Notes: generated from the letters alone by a model not told the origin. Counted from the first letter of the stretch, positions 38,348 through 47,701 are shown. The stretch is 64,000 bases of DNA from Verrucomicrobiaceae bacterium (GCA_027484055.1 JAIXQH010000051.1:186001-250000); one strand, 5' to 3'. Numbers and translations: made by a program.

Positions 38348-39022
38348 ATGAACGTTGCCTTCACCTTGGTCATTGAGACATCGACGCCTTTTGCCTCAGT
38401 GGCCACCATCGGGCTCGATGGGTGCCTGACTCAGCGTGATTTCACCAGTGACCGCAGCCACAACGCGGTCTTGTTTACCCCACTCAGAGAGCTGTTGGAC
38501 GCGAGGATGGAGGCAGAAATCGGCCTCGTTCTCGTTGGCAGCGGGCCGGGAAGTTATAGTGGGACGCGGGTGGGAATCGCCGCAGCACAGGGGGTCGCGA
38601 TCGCTTCTGGCTGTCCGGCTTTGTGCGTCCCGTCGATTTTAGCGGTGCCGAGCGCGGAAAATGGCAGAGCCTGTCTCGCCATCGGCGACGCGCGGCGGGG
38701 GAGCTTCTGGACGGCGATGATGGAAAACCACGCGCTGAAAAATGAGCCGACCCTTACGGATGCTGAGGGACTTGCCAACGAGGTGGCTGCTGCGGCGGCG
38801 GCGGGCGTGCCGGTGATCTCCTTCGAAGCCGCGGAACGATTTCCACTCCCGGCCGAGCTTTGCGGGCAGGTGAAACTGGAGTTTCCCTCCGCCGCCCGTC
38901 TGTGGAATGCGTGGAAAATGGCTCCTGCCGCCGCCCGCGCCCAATGGCTGAGCGAGATTCCCCAGCCGATTTACCTAAAACCCCCGCACATCACCCCGGC
39001 GAAGCGGCCGTGGTTGGTTTAG
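38348..39022 (+). CDS. tsaB: tRNA threonylcarbamoyladenosine biosynthesis protein TsaB
   Basis: The 224-residue protein acts with TsaD and TsaE to install t6A at position 37 of ANN-decoding tRNAs. It begins LVIETSTPFASVA, followed by SHNAVLFTPLRELL and GSGPGSYSGTRVGIAAAQG, the two most typical TsaB segments. ATG 38348 is preceded by AGGGTCGGG; the in-frame ATG at 38288 adds unlike residues. Its stop overlaps the argF stop by four bases. No other tsa gene lies nearby. Confidence 0.9.
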   Translation: MNVAFTLVIETSTPFASVATIGLDGCLTQRDFTSDRSHNAVLFTPLRELLDARMEAEIGLVLVGSGPGSYSGTRVGIAAAQGVAIASGCPALCVPSILAVPSAENGRACLAIGDARRGSFWTAMMENHALKNEPTLTDAEGLANEVAAAAAAGVPVISFEAAERFPLPAELCGQVKLEFPSAARLWNAWKMAPAAARAQWLSEIPQPIYLKPPHITPAKRPWLV

Positions 39023-39915
39023 CGCTTGGCAAGGGAGACGAGGATCGCCTTCTGCGCGTGGAGGCGGTTTTCCGCTTGTTGGAAAATGGTGCCGGCATGG
39101 AGCTCGAGGATTTCCTCGCTGATTTCCTTGCCACGGTAGGCGGGCAGGCAGTGGAGGACGATGTGATTTGCCGCAGCGTGGGTGAGTAAACCGGCCTCGA
39201 CCTGGAAACCGGCGAACTCGAGCTCCTTTTCCTTCTGCCCCTCTTGGCCCATGGAAAGCCAGACGTCGGTATTGATGACATGCGCGCCCTGAGTGGCGGC
39301 GATCGGGTCGCTGGTGACGGTGACATTCGGCGCATCCAAAGCCGCGAGGAACTCCGCTGGTGGCTGGCAGGATACGGGTGAGGCGACGCAGAGCTCGAAG
39401 CCAAGGCGCTTGGCAGCCCACATCCACGAGCGGGTCATGTTGGAAAATCCATCCCCGATGAAGGCGATTTTTTTTCCCTCCCAGCTGCCGAGTTTTTCCT
39501 GAACGGTGAGCAGATCGGCTAAAATTTGGCAGGGGTGCTCATCGTCCGTCAGGGCATTGATCGTCGGGATGCCGGAGTAGGTCGCGAAATCCACCACGTC
39601 TTGCTGGGCGAAGGTGCGGATGATGGTGCCGTGGACCATGCGGCCTAGCACGCGGGCGGTGTCTTTGATCGGTTCGCCACGGCCGAGCTGGATGTCATTT
39701 CCCGAGAGGAACATGGGGAAACCTCCGAGCTCGCGGATGCCGACTTCGAAGGAAACCCGAGTGCGGGTGGAGGATTTTGTGAAAATCAGCGCCCAAGTCT
39801 GTCCGGCCAGTGGCTGCCCTTCGCGGCCACGTTGCAGCTTTAAATGCGCGGCAGAATCAAGCAGTTGCTGGATTTCCTTGGCGCTGAGTTCTTCGATGGA
39901 GAGCAGATGTTTCAT
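39019..39915 (-). CDS. argF: Ornithine carbamoyltransferase
   Basis: The 298-residue enzyme makes citrulline from ornithine and carbamoyl phosphate in arginine synthesis. The carbamoyl phosphate site is SSTRTRVSFEVG (about residues 46-57), with HGTIIRTF, HPCQILADL and HCLPAYRG following. The ornithine-loop segment (DVWLSMGQE) is present. The start at ATG 39915 fits the family. It is the last gene of the avtA-argD-argF operon, 19 bases after argD. Confidence 0.96.
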   Translation of the reverse strand: MKHLLSIEELSAKEIQQLLDSAAHLKLQRGREGQPLAGQTWALIFTKSSTRTRVSFEVGIRELGGFPMFLSGNDIQLGRGEPIKDTARVLGRMVHGTIIRTFAQQDVVDFATYSGIPTINALTDDEHPCQILADLLTVQEKLGSWEGKKIAFIGDGFSNMTRSWMWAAKRLGFELCVASPVSCQPPAEFLAALDAPNVTVTSDPIAATQGAHVINTDVWLSMGQEGQKEKELEFAGFQVEAGLLTHAAANHIVLHCLPAYRGKEISEEILELHAGTIFQQAENRLHAQKAILVSLAKR

Positions 39916-39934
39916 GGGTAGGGAAGGTGGGGGA

Positions 39935-41191
39935 TTAGTGGCAATAGCCTTCAAGCACGCCTTTGATGATGGCCAAGGCCTCATCCACTTCGGCCGTCGT
40001 GACGTTTAGCGGTGGGAGCAGGCGGAAGGTGTTCGGGCCAGCGGGTGGGACCAGCAGCCCGATTGCCATGAGTTGATTGACGATCACGAGCGCGGGTGTT
40101 TTCCCTTCAGGAGTGGGGATGAGAGCGGGGTCGAGCCCGATGCCAAGCAGCAGGCCCTTGCCACGGATTTCGGTGACGATTGGGAGTTTCCACGAGCCGA
40201 TGATTTCACGGATGTGGGCTTCTTGGCGGGTGGCATTCGCCTCCAAGTCTTGCTCGCGGATTTCACGGAGCACGGCGAGTGAAGCGGCGCAGACGAGTGG
40301 ATTTCCCCCGTAAGTCGAGCCGTGGGAACCGGGACCCAGTAATGAAGAAAGCGCGGTGCCACCGGGATCGACAGCGCGGTCGCTTAGCCAAAATGAACCG
40401 ATCGGCACGCCGCCGCCCATGCCCTTGGCCCAGGAAATCCCATCTGGCTCGATCTCCGGTGCGATCACGCGCCACGCCATGGCATCGCCACAACGGCCGA
40501 AGCCGGCTTGCACCTCGTCGAAGAACAGCAAGAGGTCATGCTTTTTGCACAGCGCGGCCACCGCACGGAGGAACTCGGGCGTGGCGGTGATGACGCCGCC
40601 CTCGCCCTGCACCGGTTCGAGCAAGATCGCCGCCGTCTCCGGGCGCACGGCATTTTCAAGCGCGGCGATGTCGTTGAACGGCAGGTAGCGGAATCCGGGG
40701 AGTAATGGATCGAAGCCCTCGTGGATTTTTTTCTGCGCCGTGGCCGACATCGCGCCGAGCGTGCGACCGTGGAACGATTGTAAAAAGGTCACCACCTCGT
40801 AGCGCTGACTGCCATCCGCAGCAGGGCGTTTCAGGCCGAAGCGGCGGGCCGATTTGATCAAGCCGTCATTCGCCTCGGCACCGGAGTTGGAGAAAAACAC
40901 CTTCCCCGGCAGGCGCACGTGGTGGACGTTAATTTCCTCCGCCAACTCAGCTTGGAGTGGTGACTGATAGAGATTGGAAACATGCATCAGCTCACCCGTT
41001 TGGTGGCGGATCGCCTCGACCAAGCGCGGGTGACAGTGACCCAGCGAGCACACGGCAATACCCATGCAGAAATCGAGATAGCTCTTCCCCGTTTCATCCC
41101 ACAAGCGAGCACCCGCACCGCGCACCGGGACGAGTGGAAAACGTCCATAGGTGGGAAGCACGTGTTGCAGGTAGCGTTCGGGAGTCGTCAT
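39935..41191 (-). CDS. argD: Acetylornithine aminotransferase
   Basis: The 418-residue PLP enzyme transfers an amino group to N-acetylglutamate semialdehyde in arginine synthesis; it may also serve lysine synthesis. Landmarks are FSNSGAEANDGLIKSAR, FHGRTLGAMSATAQ, LLFFDEVQAGFGRCG and the PLP Lys in the SWAKGMGGGVPIG segment. An inserted stretch near residues 265-280 (SDRAVDPGGTALSSLL) is longer than in E. coli ArgD. It lies between avtA and argF, so arginine biosynthesis is shared with a branched-chain amino acid aminotransferase gene in one operon. Confidence 0.95.
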   Translation of the reverse strand: MTTPERYLQHVLPTYGRFPLVPVRGAGARLWDETGKSYLDFCMGIAVCSLGHCHPRLVEAIRHQTGELMHVSNLYQSPLQAELAEEINVHHVRLPGKVFFSNSGAEANDGLIKSARRFGLKRPAADGSQRYEVVTFLQSFHGRTLGAMSATAQKKIHEGFDPLLPGFRYLPFNDIAALENAVRPETAAILLEPVQGEGGVITATPEFLRAVAALCKKHDLLLFFDEVQAGFGRCGDAMAWRVIAPEIEPDGISWAKGMGGGVPIGSFWLSDRAVDPGGTALSSLLGPGSHGSTYGGNPLVCAASLAVLREIREQDLEANATRQEAHIREIIGSWKLPIVTEIRGKGLLLGIGLDPALIPTPEGKTPALVIVNQLMAIGLLVPPAGPNTFRLLPPLNVTTAEVDEALAIIKGVLEGYCH

Positions 41192-41250
41192 GGTCGGCAG
41201 GAAAGGGGCGGACGGTAGCGGAGTTCAGTGGAATGGCAACGCGGGAAATT

Positions 41251-42528
41251 TTAGCGCCCATAGGCCCGACCGACTTCTTCCGCAATGATGCGTAAACCCT
41301 CGCGGACGACGGAGGCCTCCATCGCGTAGGAGACTCGCAGGCACTCGTGTCGATGAGACCAGTCGGTATCTTCTAGTCCGAAGAAAAAGTGATGCCCGGG
41401 GATGACCAGCACCTCGCGCTTTTTCAAGCGTTCGTAGAGTTCTTGCGATGAAATCGGCAGGCCGGGAAACCACAGCCACAGGAACAGCGCACCCTCGCTG
41501 CGGTGCATGAACCATTCGATCCCCTCGCCGAAGACCTCCTGCGCGGCGGCCCGGGCGAGCCTGCATTTTTCCTCGTAAAACGGCCGCACGATCTCGCGAC
41601 TCAGCCGCAGAATTTCGCCCGATTGAATGAGCGGCAGCGTGATTTGCTGGCCCATGTTCGGGTTCGCCAAGCCGGCAATGGCACTCATCGAGCCCAGCGC
41701 CCGAATGATTTCCGGCGGGCCGATGACGATGCCCGTCCGCGTGCCGGGCAGGCCTAGCTTGGAAAGACTCAGCGTCAGCACCACCTGATTTTCCCAAAAC
41801 GGCGTGGCATCCGAGAAGATAATCCCCGGAAAAGGCGCGCCATAGGCATTGTCGATGATGAGCGGGATGCCGTGCTGCTTGGCGATGTCCGACAGCCGCG
41901 AAATTTCCTCATTCGTCAGCACATTTCCCGTCGGGTTCGTCGGGCGCGAGGCGCAGATCGCTGCGATGTCCGGCGTCACCTCTAGCCGCTCGAAGTCCAC
42001 GCGATACTTGAATTCATGCGGTCCCGTTTTCTCAATGAGGGGCATCACCGCGTGAAATAAATCACCGCCCACTCCCTGATTTGCATAGCCGATGTATTCC
42101 GGCACCAGTGGCAGCAAGATCTTCCGCCGTGAGCCATCCGGCATGGTTCCGGCGAGGAGATTGAACAGGAAAAAGAACGCCGTCTGCCCGCCACTAGTGA
42201 CCCCCACATTTTCCGGACCGATTTCCCAGCCGAAGCTTTCACGGAATAAGGTGGCGATCGCTTCCAGAAAAAGCGGATTTCCACCCGGTGGGTCATACGT
42301 CGTCAACGCACGATCCAGCCCACCCGGCTCCGCGAAAATTTCTGCCAGTTGCTGCCGCCACACCGCCTCCATCTCAGGAATTTTAGCAGGCTGACCGCCG
42401 CCAAGCATTTTCAACTGCGGACTCGCACTGGCCATCGCGTGGCCGAGGTCGTCCATCAGCTCGCCGATGCCACTGCCGCAGCCGAGGTTGTGGCCAAATT
42501 GTGAAAATGGGTAGGGCATTGCGTCCAC
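41251..42528 (-). CDS. avtA: Valine-pyruvate aminotransferase
   Basis: The 425-residue PLP aminotransferase closely follows AvtA of E. coli. Shared blocks are LGGGQPAKIPEMEAVW, FFFLFNLLAGTMPDG, LPLVPEYIGYANQGVG and LIIDNAYGAPFPGIIF. The PLP lysine lies in LSLSKLGLPGTRTGIVIG (about residue 252), and the C-terminus has ALFLWLWFPGLPISSQELYE. AvtA makes valine from 2-oxoisovalerate with alanine as donor. M4 is an equally possible start. It is the first gene of the operon with argD (59 bases on) and argF. Confidence 0.92.
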   Translation of the reverse strand: MDAMPYPFSQFGHNLGCGSGIGELMDDLGHAMASASPQLKMLGGGQPAKIPEMEAVWRQQLAEIFAEPGGLDRALTTYDPPGGNPLFLEAIATLFRESFGWEIGPENVGVTSGGQTAFFFLFNLLAGTMPDGSRRKILLPLVPEYIGYANQGVGGDLFHAVMPLIEKTGPHEFKYRVDFERLEVTPDIAAICASRPTNPTGNVLTNEEISRLSDIAKQHGIPLIIDNAYGAPFPGIIFSDATPFWENQVVLTLSLSKLGLPGTRTGIVIGPPEIIRALGSMSAIAGLANPNMGQQITLPLIQSGEILRLSREIVRPFYEEKCRLARAAAQEVFGEGIEWFMHRSEGALFLWLWFPGLPISSQELYERLKKREVLVIPGHHFFFGLEDTDWSHRHECLRVSYAMEASVVREGLRIIAEEVGRAYGR

Positions 42529-42532
42529 TCTT

Positions 42533-42760
42533 CAAACCAGCCAACGGATCGATTGTCGATCTCCATCATCCACTCGCAGAATCAGCCTCGTTGCAGCTTT
42601 TTGCTGGCTTGCCCTATGGAGCAGCGGAATCCGTCCGCTGTGCCACTGGAAAGCCAAGGTGAGGTGAAGATAAAAACGAAACGCAGAGGCGCGGAGGCCG
42701 CAGAGAGGAGCGCGGAGGGGGGGAGTTCTGATCTCCAATCTCCTGCTTCACCTCCTTAAG
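42533..42760. repeat. Intergenic repeats upstream of the AT-rich insert
   Basis: The part 42533-42600 (with TCTCCATCATCCACTCGCAG) has a diverged copy at 47533-47600. The part 42680-42722 is a degenerate tandem of GCAGAGGCGCGGAGG-like units. Both are non-coding, text-like repeats of the kind that fill gaps in this phylum. Confidence 0.65.
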
Positions 42761-42880
42761 TCATAAACCTTCTAAACTACATGGGTGAGTCACGATCGTT
42801 TAGTCCCTGAATCCTGTCCCGTTCAAAAAAATATCGACCAACTCTCTTTTTACCGCCATCAAATAGCGGACCTAATTGTA

Positions 42881-43183
42881 ATGTTCGCCAAAAAGATGAA
42901 ACACTTCCTCGTCACGCTCGCATCAACTGGCAATCCGTCACTACTCGGAGCACTTTCAGACATATTATCCGAAGGCTTCGACTTCTGGGCATCAGAGTTT
43001 GATGACGGGCTATTCTTTATTTCGTCCGAGCTGTCAGCAGAGGATATATTCGACGCGCTCAGTGATTCGCTAGATCTAGACTTGCCCAATACTCTGTATG
43101 TTTTCCAGTTGGCGGGGGCGTGGGCCGGATTCGGAACGACCAACGTCCGCGAAGCTCTATCCGAGAGGCTCAAGGATAGATAG
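42881..43183 (+). CDS. Small SinR-like protein
   Basis: About 100 residues from ATG 42881; ATG 42896 (MKHFLVTL) is an alternative, and the frame is open further upstream. The pattern of an N-terminal strand, then DFWASEFDDGLFFISSELSA, then FDALSDSLDLDLPNTLYVFQ and GAWAGFG resembles the small ferredoxin-like SinR/Cas2-like proteins that often lie in accessory regions. There is no nuclease signature I can confirm. Base composition is AT-rich relative to flanks. The opposite strand has an overlapping 172-codon frame (42859-43377), which is Ser-rich across this gene and looks like a shadow there. Confidence 0.5.
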   Translation: MFAKKMKHFLVTLASTGNPSLLGALSDILSEGFDFWASEFDDGLFFISSELSAEDIFDALSDSLDLDLPNTLYVFQLAGAWAGFGTTNVREALSERLKDR

Positions 43184-43505
43184 CTCGCTCCACCATCCAC
43201 CGTATCAAGAAGACGTATTTCAGCACCGCCGACAGAGACCCGCTCGCCAGCAGGAATTATTATAGGAATCAATTCGTATGTATTTTTCATGTTTTTCAGT
43301 AGCCACCGGCCAGAGTCCACTCTTGGGCAGGACGCGCCCAAGAGAATTAAGAGGGAGATCAAGTCGAGACACAGCAACCCCTATCAGTCGCCCTGTTTAC
43401 ATGATGTTACGTCGTTTCAACATCAACCTCGTGATCGACGCTCGCCCTCGCTGATAGGTTTGAGCATTCTTTTGTGTTGGGCAAAAAACTAAAAAATCAC
43501 AAATT
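43184..43505. other. AT-rich gap before the FRG gene
   Basis: No confident plus-strand gene is visible. On the minus strand 43183-43290 reads MKNTYELIPIIIPAGERVSV and LLDTVDGG, which looks protein-like and could be the remnant of a separate gene end. The last 40 bases are A-rich and probably carry the FRG gene promoter. Confidence 0.35.
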
Positions 43506-44291
43506 ATGTCACGACCGCCACGATGGAAGAATCACACCCACGACAAGGGAGTCACCGAAATCCGCTTCTCTGCCTGGAGATGGTTTTCCGACTATATTAA
43601 CCAGGAACTTCTAGACTACACGACCTACATTTATAGGGGGCATGCCAACAGCATTTGGAATCTAGAGCCGACTCTTGATCGCATCATTAAGTATTCCCGC
43701 TCTACCAAACGAAAAACTCACCTCGAACAGTTTCAGTTTTCGGCACGCGGAAGAAGAGGGAGCAATCCGCCGCGCATGGAGAGCGACAATGACTGGTGGG
43801 CCTTAGGACAACATAATGGACTGGCGACTCCTTTGCTTGATTGGACCGAATCGCCGTTCGTGGCCCTTTACTTCGCTATGGTCAAAGCAAGATCAGAACC
43901 GGGAGCAGATTGCTGCGTCTGGGCGCTATCACAGTCCACGATCAGATCTAACTCGAAGAACATTCAGGAGGATCCCGATGTAAAAGAAATTGATGGGCGG
44001 AAGCCTGTGGTAGAGATTGTCCGCCCAATGAGTGACGACAACAGTCGATTGGTGAATCAGCGAGGTCTCTTTACCCGTGGACCAAACAATGTCGACCTGG
44101 AAAAATGGGTTAAGGAACATGATAGAGCTGCTAAGACGATGAGCCTTATCAAGCTATCCGTTCCTAAGAAGGGCGCTGATGACTGTTTGCGCTATCTTAA
44201 TCGAATGAACATTAACCATTCTACACTCTTTCCTGACCTCTATGGTGCTTCCCAATTCTGCAACATGGAACTGAGAATAGCAAAATACTGA
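43506..44291 (+). CDS. FRG domain-containing protein
   Basis: The 261-residue protein has the FRG signature in YIYRGHANSIWNLEPTLDR (about residues 41-59) and the second conserved block GQHNGLATPLLDWTESPFVA with LYFAM (about 102-127). The name-giving F-R-G is YRG here. The domain is widespread in accessory regions, often next to phage defence or toxin genes; its biochemistry is unclear. Coding DNA is AT-rich, unlike its neighbours, which suggests horizontal gain. It follows the SinR-like gene in the same direction after 322 bases. No helicase, nuclease or reverse transcriptase partner is visible. Confidence 0.85.
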   Translation: MSRPPRWKNHTHDKGVTEIRFSAWRWFSDYINQELLDYTTYIYRGHANSIWNLEPTLDRIIKYSRSTKRKTHLEQFQFSARGRRGSNPPRMESDNDWWALGQHNGLATPLLDWTESPFVALYFAMVKARSEPGADCCVWALSQSTIRSNSKNIQEDPDVKEIDGRKPVVEIVRPMSDDNSRLVNQRGLFTRGPNNVDLEKWVKEHDRAAKTMSLIKLSVPKKGADDCLRYLNRMNINHSTLFPDLYGASQFCNMELRIAKY

Positions 44292-44446
44292 AGATGCCCA
44301 ACAAGGCGTGGCGCACCAACCAGCATGGGCGTCTCAAATTCATTTCAACATCCCTTCAAGCGTGCCGATTGGCACGCATCAAACGTTGGAGTCGAGCATT
44401 TTTCAAGTCCCTTAAATCAGCGTCCATCTCAGCCCCATTATCCTCT

Positions 44447-46390
44447 TCAATTCGGTAACTTGCTGATTTCCGGTAGGTTCGTGATCGGTTTTGCGGCCTT
44501 CCATTGGGCTTCGTCTGCAGGCTCGTAGGTGATGCGGACCACGGCTTCCTTGACCTTTTCGCGAAGCTTGATGCCGAGTCTGCATGGCTCATAGCGGTCG
44601 GGATTTAGGAGTTTTTCCAAGCGAAATTCAGCGGGCTGGGTGCTGTCCACCGTGACTTTGAGGATCGAAGCGCCATCGCGCAACAGCCAGATCTTGTCAC
44701 TGGCCTGTGCCCAGGTCGCCGAGCCCACCACGGCGGTTTCAAAGGTGCCGTCTTCGTTGAATTTCACGGTGTCACTTACCTGCAAGAAAGGCTTTTCGCC
44801 TCGGTGGAAGGTCCACTGTCTCTCCAGCGATTTGATTCCCGCCTTCGGATAGCACGCTGATAGATCCACCGACCACAGGTCCGCGTCGGGCTTGAAGTCC
44901 AGGCGGGTGATTTTTCCTGCTGCTTTGCGTCCGGGGCTCTGGAGTTGGCCGTTGATGAGCGGCACGCTATGGCCGTAGGAGCTGAGGATCGGATGGTTGT
45001 AGCGCTCCTTGCTGAAGGTTTTCGCGGTGTAAACAGTGGATCCGGGATCGAGAACCGGCAGGCCTCCCATCCAGTCGATCACATAAGAGCCGACGTCGTT
45101 GTGATTGTGGTCTTCTGCGTTGTGCCCCGCTTTCATGGCAGCGGAAAACGTCACCTTGCCAGCGGTCAGCATTCGTGAAACCAGCACGCCGCCATCCGTA
45201 AATTCATCGCGTATGCCCAGAGGGGCCGCAGGCGGTGGAGTGGTGGTTGGGGCCGTCGCGCTCAGTCCGATGAGCTGCCATTGGGCGAGAGTTCCCCCCA
45301 TTTTGGCATGTGGGTCACTGTTCGGATACGGCTCCTGCTTGCCTTTGACCACGAAGTTTGCCCACCAGCGGATCATGCCATCTGGCCCGCTGGTGGTTCG
45401 CGCATCGGCAAAGGCCGGAAAGTTTACGCCATCCAGTGTGATGCGGTCTGGATAGGTTGCGGCGCTAGCGGCATTGGGGAACTGGCCCAACTGGATGCGC
45501 CCACTGGATTCACGCTGGAGAAGATCCGCTAGCGCTACGAAATGACCGAACCCATAGCCCCAGTAAGTGGGGCCCTCGCTGCAATAACCATCCTGGGTGA
45601 AGCCGGATAGGTAGTCGCGCGTGTTCGCCACGGCATCCAGCACGACCAGAGCGCGTCGGCGCTTCGAGGGCTCGAACGACAGCACCGCGCCCGTCGAGCC
45701 GGCGGTGCAGACGGCGTTCCAGTTCATCGCCATCGTCCGCCAACTGTGACGTAGAGTGATGAGCGGATCGTTCTTTTCAAGGACCGCGAAGACCGGCTCG
45801 ATGACCTTCTGTTTCAGTGCCGCCTCGATTGCGCCGCGCACGGCTGGATCGAGCTTGTCGCCGAACCACTCCAGCGTCAGCGCGATGTCGTATCCGAGAT
45901 TTGCGGACCTTAATTCCAGGTACTGCGCCTTGCCGTCGATGATTTCCTGATTCCGGTCGTGTGCGGGTAGCACCCACGACGGCTGTTTACTGAGCTCCAG
46001 AAGCTGGGCCTCGATGGCCTTGAGAAAGCGCCCCTTGCCCTCCATGCACTCGGCTGCCGCGAATTTCTGTAGTCGGTCCCAGAATGGCTTGAGCATCGCT
46101 TGGCCCTCCTCGCGGCTACCGGTTTTGAAGAAGATGCGGTAGGTTTCCTCGGACCATGGTGGGCCAGGGGATTGGAGGGCTTTTTCCGCTTCCGCGATGA
46201 CCCCGTCGCCCAGCGCCAATTTCACAGCGTCCCAATAGGCACGGTCCGTGACCGGATGGTGTGTGACACCCGGCTTGTCTGGGAGCCAAGCCTCAACCTC
46301 AAGTATTTGGGCCTCGGAATAGGGCTCGCGTGCATGCAGTGCTGTGGAAAGTGTCGCCGTTAGAAGGATTCCGAAAAGAAAGGATCTCAT
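44447..46390 (-). CDS. Secreted heparinase II/III-like polysaccharide lyase
   Basis: The 647-residue protein from ATG 46390 has a signal peptide (MRSFLFGILLTATLSTALHA). An all-helical (alpha/alpha) toroid spans about residues 30-370 and includes WRTMAMNWNAVCTAG and FTQDGYCSEGPTYWGYGFGH, the alginate-lyase/heparinase-type catalytic Asn and Tyr region. The heparinase II/III C-terminal sheet follows with NAEDHNHNDVGSYVIDWMGG, whose His residues bind metal or substrate, and VLDPGSTVYTAK. It should cleave acidic polysaccharides by beta-elimination in the periplasm or outside. The substrate (alginate, heparin-like or algal glucuronan) is not decidable. It is divergent from the secreted protein at 46540. 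Confidence 0.82.
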   Translation of the reverse strand: MRSFLFGILLTATLSTALHAREPYSEAQILEVEAWLPDKPGVTHHPVTDRAYWDAVKLALGDGVIAEAEKALQSPGPPWSEETYRIFFKTGSREEGQAMLKPFWDRLQKFAAAECMEGKGRFLKAIEAQLLELSKQPSWVLPAHDRNQEIIDGKAQYLELRSANLGYDIALTLEWFGDKLDPAVRGAIEAALKQKVIEPVFAVLEKNDPLITLRHSWRTMAMNWNAVCTAGSTGAVLSFEPSKRRRALVVLDAVANTRDYLSGFTQDGYCSEGPTYWGYGFGHFVALADLLQRESSGRIQLGQFPNAASAATYPDRITLDGVNFPAFADARTTSGPDGMIRWWANFVVKGKQEPYPNSDPHAKMGGTLAQWQLIGLSATAPTTTPPPAAPLGIRDEFTDGGVLVSRMLTAGKVTFSAAMKAGHNAEDHNHNDVGSYVIDWMGGLPVLDPGSTVYTAKTFSKERYNHPILSSYGHSVPLINGQLQSPGRKAAGKITRLDFKPDADLWSVDLSACYPKAGIKSLERQWTFHRGEKPFLQVSDTVKFNEDGTFETAVVGSATWAQASDKIWLLRDGASILKVTVDSTQPAEFRLEKLLNPDRYEPCRLGIKLREKVKEAVVRITYEPADEAQWKAAKPITNLPEISKLPN

Positions 46391-46539
46391 GCCGAACGAG
46401 AACGGAGATCGTGTCAAACTTCTGTCATGCGATCACACCGATTTCGCGGGGAGGAGTGCATGGTCTGCATTCTATTGGCATTTCGAAAATCCGGAGAGAC
46501 CGCTTGAAAGTTTGGGTGATGGTAGGTCGTAGGCAGATT

Positions 46540-47427
46540 ATGAGGAAATTCCTTTTCTCCGGACTATCATGTCTGGCACTTCTCACTGAGCTATCCGCTA
46601 AGGAGAAACTGATCGTCTTGGCCGGAGGAGTCTCAGGAGCTGCGGATCTCACGGTGGACGAAAACTCAGACACGTTCCGGGCCTCGGGGGGCGGGCTCTA
46701 TCTCCACAATAACGGGTGGGAAAGACTCGATGACGCGCAGCGGCGCAAAGCGCTTGGACTGTTCAAGGATCGGCCGCTGGCGATCGAGCTCGGTTTCAAG
46801 CCGTCCGGCAAGGCATGGGGGAACGTTTATCGCCGCGCCTATCTGGTCTATCAAATGAGTCCACTTTTCATCGCGGCGAACGCCTTCGCCGGGAACAACC
46901 TACCGACTCCCGAACAATGGCGGGACTACATGACGGAGCTGCGAAAGGCCGGTGTGCCAGAGACCACCAAAATCCTGCCAACCTTCGAATTTGCAAATTT
47001 CTCGCATAATATCCCTGAACTGTCCCACAACAAGGTGAGCGACCGGGAGGACTTCCAGAAGATCCTCGCCGTGGCCGGAGGGATCGTGATCGACTCGCCA
47101 TCTGGTTACTTTTTCACCCGCGAGCAGAATTACCGGGACTGGGTCGTGGATGCCCTTCACTGGTGTCGGAAGAATCGTCTGACCCGTGTGGTGATCGCCT
47201 CACCCCATATTTTCGGAAAACCGTTTCCCGAACACACCCGCAAGTTTGTCGGCTATCTCAAGGAGCACGAAGCCCTGCCAGACATCTGGGTTTGCGAAAA
47301 CTACAATGGCTCGAAAGACCCGGAGACCTATCTGAACCGTGTCGGCAGCGAGGATGTTCCCGCGAATGTGTTTGGCACCGCGCGCCTTCTGCTGACGGAT
47401 TTTCTCAAGCCGAATTCCGGAGACTGA
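46540..47427 (+). CDS. Secreted protein of unknown function
   Basis: The 295-residue protein is read from ATG 46540 and begins with a signal peptide (MRKFLFSGLSCLALLTELSA). The upstream open frame is not protein-like. The mature part has VLAGGVSGAADLT, LYLHNNGWERLDDAQRRKAL, WGNVYRRAYLVYQMSPLFIA, GIVIDSPSGYFF and IWVCENYNGSKDPETYL, which suggest a TIM-barrel-like fold. I recognise no named family. It is divergent from the lyase gene with about 150 bases between starts, so a joint role in polysaccharide handling is possible but unproven. Confidence 0.55.
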   Translation: MRKFLFSGLSCLALLTELSAKEKLIVLAGGVSGAADLTVDENSDTFRASGGGLYLHNNGWERLDDAQRRKALGLFKDRPLAIELGFKPSGKAWGNVYRRAYLVYQMSPLFIAANAFAGNNLPTPEQWRDYMTELRKAGVPETTKILPTFEFANFSHNIPELSHNKVSDREDFQKILAVAGGIVIDSPSGYFFTREQNYRDWVVDALHWCRKNRLTRVVIASPHIFGKPFPEHTRKFVGYLKEHEALPDIWVCENYNGSKDPETYLNRVGSEDVPANVFGTARLLLTDFLKPNSGD

Positions 47428-47529
47428 AGCGTGGTCCATCGATAGATCGGGCCATTCAATGTCCCAGAATGAGTGTAAAGTTTTGGCTGGCTGGATGAAA
47501 TTTTGCTACGCTCATGGAGGCATTGTGTC

Positions 47530-47610
47530 TGCTCTTGAAACCAGTCAACTGGCCGATCGGAGTTCTCCATCATCGACTCGCAGAATCATCCCCGTGCTTC
47601 GGGCTAGAAC
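47530..47610. repeat. Diverged second copy of the 42.5-kb intergenic repeat
   Basis: TTGAAACCAGTCAACTGGCC then TTCTCCATCATCGACTCGCA matches 42533-42600 in the same orientation, with roughly three of four bases identical by eye. The two copies bracket the SinR-like, FRG, lyase and secreted-protein genes. Confidence 0.6.
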
Positions 47611-47701
47611 TGAACTTTCGCGGACCTTCTCCAAATTTTTCTTGGGCTGGTCATCGTTCAGCTGCCGCCGCGATCTCGCTTGCCAATGGAAATCACATCT
47701 T

